Position numbers and translations under genes: made by a program
Assembly: GCA_938083085.1 (NCBI GenBank)
Contig: CALLKX010000008.1
Span: forward strand, 35,685-99,684
Reading direction: 5' to 3'
Length of the DNA stretch: 64,000 nucleotides
Origin: an uncultured bacterium
GTDB taxonomy: Bacteria > Planctomycetota > UBA1135 > GCA-002686595
Shown here: positions 46,783 through 55,354 of the stretch, one piece after another
How the letters are laid out: every line of letters starts with the position of its first letter
How positions within the stretch are numbered: position 1 is the stretch's first letter
The notes under the pieces: model-generated
Seen by the model: only the letters and a program-made list of their open reading frames with translations
The model's database searches: none
What the model was told of the DNA's origin: nothing

Positions 46783-47262
46783 TTGACTCAGACTTACGAG
46801 ACCATGGTCCTGCTCGACAACGATGTCGTGCGACAGGACTGGAAGAAGGCGAAAGCCATCGTGACCGATACGGTCGCGAAGTACGGCGGCAGCCTTGAGA
46901 GCTGCCGACGGTGGGACGAGCGTCGGCTCGCCTACCCCATGAAGCGCAAGAACCGCGCGACGTTCTACCTCGCGTACCACGACATGCCCGGCGACATGAT
47001 CCCGGGGTTCCTTCGGGACCTCGAGCTCAACGAGTCCGTGCTGCGGTACCTGATGGTTCGGGTCGACGAGACCCCCGAGGACGAGCGTAAGCTCGCCGCC
47101 GAGGAGGATGGCGCGGAGTACTCCGTGCCCGAGCCGCCCGACGACGACCTGATCGAGGTCCCGGAAGAGGCGGAGACGGATCCCCTCATGGACATCGACA
47201 TCCCGGTGGACATTCCCGCCGAGGCTTCCGCCACGGCCCCTGAACCCGCGAGGGAGGGCTAA
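46783..47262 (+). CDS. rpsF: 30S ribosomal protein S6
   Basis: S6 binds S18 and the central domain of 16S rRNA. The first ~100 residues are standard S6 (YETMVLLDNDV, WDERRLAYPMKRKNRATFYL, LNESVLRYLMVRVDE). The remaining ~55 residues are a strongly acidic tail (PDDDLIEVPEEAETDPLMDI) that most S6 proteins lack. The start is TTG at 46783, with ggagaag upstream. It stands five bases from rpsR with no ssb between them. Confidence 0.96.
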   Translation: MTQTYETMVLLDNDVVRQDWKKAKAIVTDTVAKYGGSLESCRRWDERRLAYPMKRKNRATFYLAYHDMPGDMIPGFLRDLELNESVLRYLMVRVDETPEDERKLAAEEDGAEYSVPEPPDDDLIEVPEEAETDPLMDIDIPVDIPAEASATAPEPAREG

Positions 47263-47266
47263 TCCA

Positions 47267-47479
47267 ATGAAGCGACGCGTCAAGACCATGATCGGATCGA
47301 AGAACTGCGACGATCCCATCATCGATTACAAGAGCACCGAGTACCTCGAGAAGTTCCTGACCCCCCAGGGGCAGATCCTCTCACGCCGCCGCTCGGGCTT
47401 CTGCACGCAGTGCCAGAAGCAGCTCAAGTCGGCCATCAAGCGTGCACGTCACGTTGGACTTCTCCCCTTCGTGGGCTGA
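47267..47479 (+). CDS. rpsR: 30S ribosomal protein S18
   Basis: The 70-aa S18 shows the family core IDYKSTEYLEKFLTPQGQI, then the block LSRRRSGFCTQCQKQL followed by IKRARHVGLLPFVG. The CTQC pair resembles the zinc-binding-like S18 variants that keep cysteines. It forms a heterodimer with S6, encoded just upstream. The stop is 28 bases before rplI. Confidence 0.96.
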   Translation: MKRRVKTMIGSKNCDDPIIDYKSTEYLEKFLTPQGQILSRRRSGFCTQCQKQLKSAIKRARHVGLLPFVG

Positions 47480-47507
47480 TCGTCGTTCTGACGACAGGAG
47501 CACAGTT

Positions 47508-48059
47508 ATGAGCGACGTAGAAGTCCTACTGCAACAGAGTGTGAAGCACCTCGGCCTCGTCGGTGACGTGGTCAAGGTCAAGCCGGGCTACGCCCGGAAC
47601 TACCTCTATCCCCAGCGCCTCGGCATTCCGGCAACGGAAGACGCCAAGCGCCAGATCGCCCGCCGCGCCGCGAAGGTGCGGGAGGCTGAGGCCATCCGCC
47701 TCCAGGAGATCGCCGAGCTCGTTGGCCGCCTTGAAGGCCTCGAGTTCAAGATCACGATGAAGTCCGACCCGAACGGCAACCTCTACGGATCGGTCAACAG
47801 TGCCAAGATCGTGGAACTCGCCGCTGAGCAGGGCGTGACCCTCGTCGAGAAGGACATCCGCCTCGAGTCTCCCATCAAGACCGTCGGCCAGCACATGGTG
47901 AAGGTCCATGTGAAGGACGACGAGTTCGGTGAGGTCCTCGTGGACGTCGAGGCCGAAGGCAAGACGCAGGAGGCCCTTGACGCCGAGGCGGCCGCCGAGG
48001 CCGCTCTCGACGCCGAGGCGAGCGCCGAGGGCCCCAACGGCCCGCCGTCTGAAGACTGA
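47508..48059 (+). CDS. rplI: 50S ribosomal protein L9
   Basis: The 183-aa protein has the standard two-domain L9: the N-terminal domain with VEVLLQQSVKHLGLVGDVVK and VKPGYARNYLYPQRLGIPAT, a long central helix, and the C-terminal domain (GNLYGSVNSAKI, GQHMVKVHVKDDEFGEV). It is followed by about 30 residues of Ala/Glu-rich tail. ATG 47508 has cgacaggag upstream. The rpsF-rpsR-rplI-dnaB order is widely conserved. A strong terminator hairpin follows 70 bases after the stop. Confidence 0.96.
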   Translation: MSDVEVLLQQSVKHLGLVGDVVKVKPGYARNYLYPQRLGIPATEDAKRQIARRAAKVREAEAIRLQEIAELVGRLEGLEFKITMKSDPNGNLYGSVNSAKIVELAAEQGVTLVEKDIRLESPIKTVGQHMVKVHVKDDEFGEVLVDVEAEGKTQEALDAEAAAEAALDAEASAEGPNGPPSED

Positions 48060-48130
48060 GTCCTCGTGACCCCTCCCGAGAGCTCCTGAGGGGGCCCTCG
48101 GGGCGTGGGACCCACGATCGACCGAACAGT

Positions 48131-48160
48131 GGAGCCCGGGGGGACGACCCCCCGGGCTCC
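48131..48160 (+). terminator. Hairpin terminator after rplI
   Basis: A perfect 13-bp stem (ggagcccgggggg paired with its complement) with an acga loop lies 71 bases after the rplI stop and 50 bases before dnaB. The following bases, gctcgttatc, are only weakly T-rich. It probably ends, or partly attenuates, the ribosomal protein transcript. Confidence 0.7.
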
Positions 48161-48210
48161 GCTCGTTATCCTCCAGCCAGGCCCGCGCGCGCAGCGCTAC
48201 GCCGTCAACC

Positions 48211-50142
48211 TTGGATCAGCAGCACGAGCAGAGCGGTATGGGACCTGGACCGGAAGAGGGGGAAGGGGCTGACCCCAAGCGCGACGTTGAGGACGTGCCT
48301 GACCACGGAGACGCGTTTGCCGGGAGCGGTTTCAATCCAGGTCGGTGGTCCTCCGACGACGACCTGCCCGCAGCTGGCGCTGACCCCGCGGCGAGCGCCG
48401 AGTGGGACAGCGAGGACGGCTGGGACCCCGAGCCCATCGTCGAGGACGATGGCGGCTTCGCCGAGGCGGAGGAGAGCGCGGCGGACGCGGATGTCTCCGA
48501 GCTTCACTCGGAGCCAGCGACGGTGAGCAAGGCGACGGCGGGTGAACCGTCCGCGCCGGCGAGCAGCTCAAGTAGGGCCGCGGCCGCGGCCCCGGAAGCC
48601 ACCGAGGCCACTGGGCCGCAGCCGGGCGACGGCGCTGGCCCGTCAGGGCCAATCACCGAGTCCCCGCTGGCTGCGCCGCTGCTCGACGTGGCTGCACCCG
48701 CGGCAGGGCCAGTGGGCGAGCTCCCCTCCTTCGATCTCCCGCGCGATCGGGGACAGGACTCACGGGCGGGGCGCCCTGCGAGTGGACACCGGGTCGTGCC
48801 CCACGATCTCGGAGCGGAGCGGAGCGTCCTCGGCGCGCTGATGATGAGCCCGGACCGTCTCGTGGAGGTGTCGGAGGTGTGCAAGCCTGCAGACTTCTTC
48901 GAGCGGCGGCACCGTCTGCTCTACGAGACGATGATCGAGCTGGACGCTCGCGGACAGGTCGTGGACGGCGTCACCCTCACCTCGACGCTGCGCGCCACGC
49001 GCAAGCTCGGTGAGGTCGGGGGCATCTCCTACCTCGGCGACGTCGCCAGCTCGGTGAGCACGTCAGCGCACGTGAAGCACCACGCCTCTCTGGTTGCGGA
49101 GACGGCGAAGCTCCGAGGCCTCATCGAGGCGTCCAACGAGATCGTCGCCAAGGCCATGGAGACGCCGCCCGACCGTGACGAGGTGCAGACCCTGATCGAC
49201 GAGTCGGAGTCCGCCATCTTCAGGGTCGCCGCCAGCGGCGAGACGCGCGGCGCGGCGGGGGTGAGCTCCATCCTCGACGAGGTCTTCCACGGGCTCGAAG
49301 CGCAGCGCGATCGCGGAGAGTTCACCGGGATCCCCAGCGGCTTCTACGACCTGGATGAGATGCTCGGGGGGTTCAACCCTGGGGAGATGACGGTCATCGC
49401 AGCCCGCCCGGCCATGGGGAAGACGGCGTTCGTGCTGAACCTGATGGATCACGCCTCGACGCACATCGCGGACAGCCTGGGGTACGCGCCGTCGGTGCTC
49501 TTCTTCAGCCTGGAGATGGGCCGGGCCTCCATTGTCCAGCGCATGCTGGTGGCCAGGGCCCAGGTGGAGGCCCACAGGCTCCGGTCTGGCCGTCTCCATG
49601 ACCGGGAGTACGCCGACCTGGTGGAAGCTGCCGGGGTGCTGAAGAGCGCGCGCCTCTTCATCGACGACACCCCCGGGCTCTCGATCATGGCGCTTCGGAG
49701 CCGCGCACGGAGGCTGAAGGCCGAGCATGGCCTGGACATGATCGTGATCGACTACCTCCAGCTGCTCTCGGCGAAGGCGGAGAGCCGCCAGCAGGAGATC
49801 AGCATGATCTCTCGGTCGCTGAAAGAGCTGGCCCGTGAGCTTGAGATCCCCCTGATCACGCTCGCCCAGCTCTCGCGGAGCGTGGAGTCCAGGGAGGAGA
49901 AGCGCCCGCAGCTCTCCGACCTGCGTGAATCCGGCTCAATCGAGCAGGACGCCGACGTCGTGGCCATGCTGTATCGCGCGGAATATTACTTCCCGATCGA
50001 CGAGAACAAGGGCAAGGCGGAGGTGCTGATCGTGAAGCACCGGAACGGTGCGACAGGCACTGTCGAGCTCCAATTCCAGGGGGCGATGCTGCGATTCTCC
50101 AATCGCGAGCCCTCGATGGCAGAGCCCATCACAGGGCTGTAG
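48211..50142 (+). CDS. dnaB: Replicative DNA helicase DnaB with long low-complexity N-terminal extension
   Basis: DnaB unwinds DNA at the replication fork. From about residue 196 the protein is ordinary DnaB: PHDLGAERSVLGALM (N-terminal domain), LDEMLGGFNPGEMTVIAARP, Walker A RPAMGKTAF near 400, FFSLEM, IVIDYLQLL, LAQLSRSVESREEKRP and DLRESGSIEQDADVV. The first ~195 residues are Ala/Glu/Asp/Pro-rich, without Lys, and predicted disordered. The start is TTG 48211, with ATG 48238 in frame as an alternative. The shift from disordered tail to DnaB has no frameshift, so the extension looks genuine, but a start near residue 195 cannot be excluded. No intein is visible. Confidence 0.93.
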   Translation: MDQQHEQSGMGPGPEEGEGADPKRDVEDVPDHGDAFAGSGFNPGRWSSDDDLPAAGADPAASAEWDSEDGWDPEPIVEDDGGFAEAEESAADADVSELHSEPATVSKATAGEPSAPASSSSRAAAAAPEATEATGPQPGDGAGPSGPITESPLAAPLLDVAAPAAGPVGELPSFDLPRDRGQDSRAGRPASGHRVVPHDLGAERSVLGALMMSPDRLVEVSEVCKPADFFERRHRLLYETMIELDARGQVVDGVTLTSTLRATRKLGEVGGISYLGDVASSVSTSAHVKHHASLVAETAKLRGLIEASNEIVAKAMETPPDRDEVQTLIDESESAIFRVAASGETRGAAGVSSILDEVFHGLEAQRDRGEFTGIPSGFYDLDEMLGGFNPGEMTVIAARPAMGKTAFVLNLMDHASTHIADSLGYAPSVLFFSLEMGRASIVQRMLVARAQVEAHRLRSGRLHDREYADLVEAAGVLKSARLFIDDTPGLSIMALRSRARRLKAEHGLDMIVIDYLQLLSAKAESRQQEISMISRSLKELARELEIPLITLAQLSRSVESREEKRPQLSDLRESGSIEQDADVVAMLYRAEYYFPIDENKGKAEVLIVKHRNGATGTVELQFQGAMLRFSNREPSMAEPITGL

Positions 50143-50148
50143 CCATCG

Positions 50149-52800
50149 GTGGCGCTGGCTTTGTACGCTCCCAGCCCCCCCGACCCCGGATCCGCCCCAG
50201 GATCCAGGCTGGGGGCCCAGCTCAGCTCCACCGTGCGCCTCGCCAAGTTCATCTTCATCCTCGTGGTCGGGCTCGTCTCCTCCTCTGGGGATGCGTCCGC
50301 GAGGCAGCTCCGTCCCGGCGCTCAGGCCGAGTGGGATCGACCGCTTGTCATGGACGTGGAGGTGTCCGGGCTCACTGCGCATGACGCGGAGCAGGTCGTC
50401 GCCCGCCTTGGCATCCGTCGCGGCCAACCTATCCCGAGGTCGATCAACCAGGCTCAGAAGGCGCTCTGGGAAGACTTCCGGATCCTGATCGCGAGGGACG
50501 GCTACCTGTTCGAGGAGATGGAAGGCGGCGTCCGTGTTCGTCTTCGGTTCCTCGAGTCACCGGTGGACCTTGATCCGCGCTTCGTGGGGAACAACAACTT
50601 CGACGTCGAGAGGCTCCGCGAGTGGGCGGAGCTGGACGATCGAGTCGAGGTGTACGTCGACGAGGCGGAGAATGTCGCGGAGCGCATCCGGACGGCATAC
50701 CGCCGGCAGGGGTACTACTTTGTGGAGGTGGAGCCGCGCTTCGGCGGTGACGGCGGCGTCCGGTACCAGGAGATCATCTTCGAGGTCCGCGAGGGCCCGA
50801 AGGTCTACGTGAAGGGGGTCAAGGTCCTTGGCAACGAGTCGATCCCAGAGATCGGGTTCATCTTCTGGAAGCGGAGCCTCGAGAAGTCGGCGCAGCTGGG
50901 CACCAAGGGGCGCGGTCTCTTCGCCTGGTGGGGGCATCGCTTCGTGGAGCAGGTCGTTCAGGAGGATGTCCTCGCGATCTCCGAGGTGTATCGGGACCGC
51001 GGCTATCTGGACGCGGTGGTCGGCTACGACCTCAGCTTCAACGAGGATCGAAGCGGAGTGCGCGTGACCTTCAACATCGACGAGGGTGAGCCTTACCGGG
51101 TCTCGAAGGTGAGCTTCGAGGCGCTGGAGAAGGAGGTGGTCGAGGTCATACCGGGGGGGCGCAAGGAGGCGGCGTTCCGGAAGGTTGAGTTCACCATCCC
51201 CGAGGAGGAGCTGCGCTCGCTCTTGTCTCTGGAGCCTGGCGGGCTCTACGAGGCGGTGCGGGTCGCGCTCGACGCTCAGGCGCTCAGGGACCGGTACGGC
51301 GAGGAGGGGCACATCGACGCGAGCTCCTTCGACGATCCGACCCGGACCGCCGGCTGGGCCTTCCTCCCGCCAGAGCTGGTCTACGACGTGGAGAACAAGA
51401 CGGTCGCCGTGACCTATCGCATTCAGGAGGGGCGCCGGTTCTTCCTCCGCTACTTCGAGATCGAGGGCAACGAGACCACCAAGGACCACGTGATCCGGCG
51501 TCGCTTCGCCCAGCTGGAGGGCGAGCGTGTGGACTCGAAGGAGCTCCGGGACGGGCTGCGCCGCGTCCGGGCGACCGGCTACTTCGACGACCAGTACTCC
51601 CAGGGCGCGCACCCGCCTCCCACCCTCCGCTACCGCCCCGTGGAGGGCGAGCCGGACCTGGTGGACGCCGTGGTTGAGGTCAAGGAGGGGCGGACGATCA
51701 ACGCGAACGTCTCAGGTGGCGTCGCGAGTGACCAGGGGCTCGTCGGGATCATCTCTCTGCAGGTGAACAACTTCGACGCCAAGAAGCTCCCGTCCAGCGC
51801 GCTCGGGACCTTCGGCGAGGTGTATCGCAAGGAGGCCTTCACGGGGAATGGCGAGACCTTCGGCGTCGACCTGTCGCCGGGCTCAGAGGTGAGCTTCTGG
51901 CGCGTCTCCTACTCCCATCCCGACTTCCTTCAGCGCTACTTCGACCCCCTCGGGTTGCTCTTCGAGATTCAGGCGAGGGACCGGATGTTCCAGTCGCACG
52001 ACGAGACCCGGAGGTTCTTCCGGGCGGCGCTGACCCGGGCCTTCGGCCAGGGCGACTACCAGGCGAGCGTCGGCTTCCGGACCGAGTCGATCCGGATCGA
52101 CGACGTGGATCAGCAGGTTGAGCTGCCGCGGACCCTGATCGACTCGGAGGGGACCGAGGACTACGTCGGGCTGACCGGTTCGGTCAGCGCGAACCTGCTC
52201 GACAACCGGCGCCTGCCGCGCTCGGGCTGGTCGGCGCGCTGGACGAACACGCTCTACCCCACGGCCCTCGGGAGCGACGCGAACCTCTGGAAGTCAGAGG
52301 CCTCACTCGATCAGTACTTCCACCTCTCCGAGGACCGGGACTCTGCGGCCCCCGGGATCTACCTGGGCCTCGGCGCCGCGCTCGCCGTGCCCTTCAACGA
52401 GGAGAAGGGGAGCGTGAACTACGGCGAGCGCTTCTTCTTCGGCGGCTCTCGCTTTGGTCGGGGCTTCCGTTTCCGTGGGGTCGGCCCCTACGAGGGCGCC
52501 TACCCGCTAGGGGGGGAGACCTTCCTGCGGGGGACCGCCGAGTACCGCATGCCCCTCTACACCCAGCCTGTCCCCGGCACGGCCCGGCGGAGGGAGCTGT
52601 TCCGTGGCTCTCTCTTCGTGGACGCGGGCGTGCTCGACCCCGAGGCCTACCAGGTGGACTTCAATGAGACCCGGGTCTCGGCGGGCTTCGCCCTCGGCAT
52701 GATTGAGCCCTTCCCGGTCACCTTCAGCTTCGGCTGGCCGCTCGAGTCCGGTCCTGCGGACGAGACCCAGGTCTTCGCGTTCAGCCTGACCCTCCGGTGA
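50149..52800 (+). CDS. bamA: Outer membrane protein assembly factor BamA (Omp85)
   Basis: BamA inserts beta-barrel proteins into the outer membrane. The 883-aa protein has a signal peptide (VRLAKFIFILVVGLVSSSG), several POTRA repeats (FVGNNNFDVERLREWAELDD, VKGVKVLGNESIPEIGFIF, FEIEGNETTKDHVIRRRFAQ) and a C-terminal 16-strand barrel. The conserved barrel loop FFFGGSRFGRGFRFRG is present. The C-terminal residue pattern ends in LTLR rather than a terminal Phe/Trp. The start is GTG 50149, or GTG 50233, which sits right at the signal peptide. The gene starts seven bases after dnaB, probably in one transcript with the lpx genes. Confidence 0.92.
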   Translation: MALALYAPSPPDPGSAPGSRLGAQLSSTVRLAKFIFILVVGLVSSSGDASARQLRPGAQAEWDRPLVMDVEVSGLTAHDAEQVVARLGIRRGQPIPRSINQAQKALWEDFRILIARDGYLFEEMEGGVRVRLRFLESPVDLDPRFVGNNNFDVERLREWAELDDRVEVYVDEAENVAERIRTAYRRQGYYFVEVEPRFGGDGGVRYQEIIFEVREGPKVYVKGVKVLGNESIPEIGFIFWKRSLEKSAQLGTKGRGLFAWWGHRFVEQVVQEDVLAISEVYRDRGYLDAVVGYDLSFNEDRSGVRVTFNIDEGEPYRVSKVSFEALEKEVVEVIPGGRKEAAFRKVEFTIPEEELRSLLSLEPGGLYEAVRVALDAQALRDRYGEEGHIDASSFDDPTRTAGWAFLPPELVYDVENKTVAVTYRIQEGRRFFLRYFEIEGNETTKDHVIRRRFAQLEGERVDSKELRDGLRRVRATGYFDDQYSQGAHPPPTLRYRPVEGEPDLVDAVVEVKEGRTINANVSGGVASDQGLVGIISLQVNNFDAKKLPSSALGTFGEVYRKEAFTGNGETFGVDLSPGSEVSFWRVSYSHPDFLQRYFDPLGLLFEIQARDRMFQSHDETRRFFRAALTRAFGQGDYQASVGFRTESIRIDDVDQQVELPRTLIDSEGTEDYVGLTGSVSANLLDNRRLPRSGWSARWTNTLYPTALGSDANLWKSEASLDQYFHLSEDRDSAAPGIYLGLGAALAVPFNEEKGSVNYGERFFFGGSRFGRGFRFRGVGPYEGAYPLGGETFLRGTAEYRMPLYTQPVPGTARRRELFRGSLFVDAGVLDPEAYQVDFNETRVSAGFALGMIEPFPVTFSFGWPLESGPADETQVFAFSLTLR

Positions 52801-52927
52801 CCGCGCAGCCCAGGCTCCCGTCCCGGCCGCGTCGACTTGGTTTGACTTAGCGGGGCCACGGGGTCACCCTCTGCGCCCTAGGACGCCTCCGCGCGAGGCT
52901 CCGAGCCTTACCCTGCCCAACCGTCTC

Positions 52928-54046
52928 ATGAGTGCACGAAGCCTGGACGAACTCGCTGCCCTCTGCGGCGCCGATCTGGAGGGAGACGGCGCGCTGCAAG
53001 TCACCGGCCCCTGCGGGCTGGCGGACGCCGCCGAGGGGCAGATCTCGTTCCTGACCCAGGCGGCGTATGCGCCGCTGGTGGAGACCACCTTGGCCAGCGC
53101 GGTGGTGCTGGCCCGCGACGTGGTCGTCGAGCGGACGGACCTCGCGCTCCTCCGATGCGACGATCCAGAGCAGGCTTTCTCGCGGGTGGTCGTGGCCTTC
53201 GCGCCGGAGCCGCCCCTCCCTCCGGTAGGCGTGGACCCCAGCGCGGTGGTTCACCCGACCGCTGAGGTCAGTGAGGGCGCCAGGATCGGCCCGCTGGTCT
53301 CCGTGGGGGCTAGCGCCATCGTCAGCGCGGGGGTGATCCTCCACGCGGGCGTGCAAGTCGGAGCTCACTCGAAGCTCGGGCGCGAGACCGAGATTCACTC
53401 CAACGTCGTGCTCTACCCCTACACCGTGGTCGGGGAGCGCTGCGTGATCCAAGGCAACTCGGTCCTCGGTTCGGATGGGTTCGGCTTCCTCTTCGACGGG
53501 GTTCGGTGGGTGAAGACGCCTCAGGTGGGCAACGTGGTGCTGGGCGACGATGTGGAGGTCGGCGCTGGCTGCACCGTGGACTGCGCTCGCTTCGGCTCCA
53601 CCACGATCGGGGAGGGCTGCCGGCTCGACAACCTCGTCCACGTCGGGCACAACGTCACCGTGGGCAAGCACACGCTGCTGCTTGCGCAGGTGGGCGTCGC
53701 GGGCTCAACGCGGATCGGGGACGGGGTGATCCTCGCTGGACAGTCGGGTGTCGCCGGGCACCTCTCCATCGGGGATGGCGCCCTGGTAGCGGCCAGGGCT
53801 GGCGTGACCAAGGACCTCGCCGCGGGGGGGCAGTTCTACGGTTACCCCGCGGGGCCGCGGCGGGAGCGTCTACGCTCCATCGCGCGCACCCAGCGTTTGC
53901 CTGGCGAGCTCGAGGCCCTCAAGGGCGAGGTCCGGGAGCTCCGCTCCAGGCTCGAATCGGCGCTCATGCGATTGGAATCAGCCGGCGAGGGTGCGCCCGG
54001 CGGAGACATCGACGACACTCCCCCCGAGGAGAATCAACGCTCATGA
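52928..54046 (+). CDS. lpxD: UDP-3-O-(3-hydroxyacyl)glucosamine N-acyltransferase
   Basis: LpxD adds the second acyl chain in lipid A synthesis. The 372-aa protein has the N-terminal uridine-binding domain (ISFLTQAAYAPLV) and a left-handed beta helix of hexapeptide repeats. The active-site segment NLVHVGHNV places H241 at the position of the catalytic His of E. coli LpxD (H239), with GSDGFGF upstream. A C-terminal helical extension (ELEALKGEVRELRSRLESA) is charged and coiled. The stop overlaps the start of lpxC-fabZ (ATGA). Confidence 0.95.
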   Translation: MSARSLDELAALCGADLEGDGALQVTGPCGLADAAEGQISFLTQAAYAPLVETTLASAVVLARDVVVERTDLALLRCDDPEQAFSRVVVAFAPEPPLPPVGVDPSAVVHPTAEVSEGARIGPLVSVGASAIVSAGVILHAGVQVGAHSKLGRETEIHSNVVLYPYTVVGERCVIQGNSVLGSDGFGFLFDGVRWVKTPQVGNVVLGDDVEVGAGCTVDCARFGSTTIGEGCRLDNLVHVGHNVTVGKHTLLLAQVGVAGSTRIGDGVILAGQSGVAGHLSIGDGALVAARAGVTKDLAAGGQFYGYPAGPRRERLRSIARTQRLPGELEALKGEVRELRSRLESALMRLESAGEGAPGGDIDDTPPEENQRS

Positions 54047-55335
54047 GTCGCAGGCAGCACACGCTTCGCACTCCGGTCGAGGTGACCGGGGTCGGGCTGC
54101 ATACAGGGGAAGAGACCCGGGTCAGGGTGGCGCCGGCGCCGCCGGACCACGGCATCGAGTTCGTGCGAACGGACATCGAGGACGCGCCGTCCGTCCCGGC
54201 GCTGATCGGAAACCAGTCCCCCAAGGACCGCCGAACCCGCCTGGTGCGCGACCGGGTTGAGGTGGAGACGGTCGAGCACTTCCTCGCGGCCTGCAAGGGG
54301 CTCGGCGTGGACAACCTGCGGGTCGAGATGTCGGGGTCGGAGTTCCCCGGTGTCGACGGCAGCGCCGCGCCCTTCGTCGAGCTCCTTGAGAGCGGCGGGC
54401 TCGTCGAGCAGAAGCCTGCCGCGAAGGTCTTCCGCCTGGAGGAGCCGGTCTTCGTCCGAGACGGGAACGCGACGCTCGTGGCCCTGCCCACGGACAAAGA
54501 CGTGCTGACGCTCCAGTACGTGGCCTCCTTCGAGGAGCCGGGCGTGGAGTCCGGGAGCTACCAGTTCGACATTGACCCCGAGACCTTCAAGGCGGAGATC
54601 GCGTCCGCCCGGACCTTCTGCCTCGCGTCAGAGGTGGATGCGCTGCAGGCCGCCGGGCTTGGCAAGGGAGCAACGCGCGAGAACACCGTCGTTCTCGGTG
54701 ACCCCGACACCAAGCTGCGAATGGCGGGCGAGCCCGTCCGGCACAAGATGCTGGACCTGGTGGGGGACCTCTCGCTCCTCGGCTCGGACCTGATCGCGCA
54801 TGTCATCGCGACGCGTAGTGGCCACGCCACCAACGCAGAGCTGGTTCGCCGGCTGCTCGCGATCATCGAGGCCAAGGAGGCCAGCGGTCTCGTGGAGCGC
54901 GAGTCCGGCATGGACATCCGCCGTATCCTCGAGCAACTCCCGCACCGGTACCCGTTCCTGCTCATCGACCGCGTCATCGAGGTCCAGGGGTTCCAGCGTG
55001 CCGTAGGGATCAAGAACGTCACCATCAACGAGCCCTACTTCCAGGGGCACTTCCCGGACATCCCGCTCATGCCGGGTGTGCTCCAGCTCGAGGCCATGGC
55101 TCAACTCTCGGGGATGCTGCTCCTGCGCAAGCTCGAGTTCAGCGGCAAGCTCGCGGTGCTCTGGTCCATGGACAAGGTCAAGCTGCGCGGCGGCGTGACC
55201 CCGGGCGACCAGCTCCGCCTCGAGGTGGAGACGGTCCGCATCAAGGGCGACACCATCAAGGTCCGCGGCTCCGGCTCCGTGGCGGGGAGGCCCGTCTGCG
55301 AGGCCGAGCTCATGTTCACCATGTTGGAGGCCTGA
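54043..55335 (+). CDS. lpxC-fabZ: LpxC-FabZ fusion: UDP-3-O-acyl-GlcNAc deacetylase / 3-hydroxyacyl-ACP dehydratase
   Basis: One 430-aa chain joins two enzymes. LpxC (residues 1-285), the committed zinc-dependent step of lipid A synthesis, has GVGLHTGEET, the zinc ligand His in VETVEHFLAAC, and HKMLDLVGDLSLLG with the second His and Asp ligands. FabZ (289-430), the dehydratase of fatty-acid synthesis, has ILEQLPHRYPFLLIDRV and GHFPDIPLMPGVLQLEAMAQ with the catalytic His and Glu. Both halves keep their catalytic residues. Fusions are known from Bacteroidetes, Chlorobi and planctomycetes, and link the two consumers of 3-hydroxyacyl-ACP. ATG 54043 overlaps the lpxD stop. Confidence 0.96.
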   Translation: MSRRQHTLRTPVEVTGVGLHTGEETRVRVAPAPPDHGIEFVRTDIEDAPSVPALIGNQSPKDRRTRLVRDRVEVETVEHFLAACKGLGVDNLRVEMSGSEFPGVDGSAAPFVELLESGGLVEQKPAAKVFRLEEPVFVRDGNATLVALPTDKDVLTLQYVASFEEPGVESGSYQFDIDPETFKAEIASARTFCLASEVDALQAAGLGKGATRENTVVLGDPDTKLRMAGEPVRHKMLDLVGDLSLLGSDLIAHVIATRSGHATNAELVRRLLAIIEAKEASGLVERESGMDIRRILEQLPHRYPFLLIDRVIEVQGFQRAVGIKNVTINEPYFQGHFPDIPLMPGVLQLEAMAQLSGMLLLRKLEFSGKLAVLWSMDKVKLRGGVTPGDQLRLEVETVRIKGDTIKVRGSGSVAGRPVCEAELMFTMLEA

Positions 55336-55354
55336 CGGGGAGCGGTCGAAGCCC

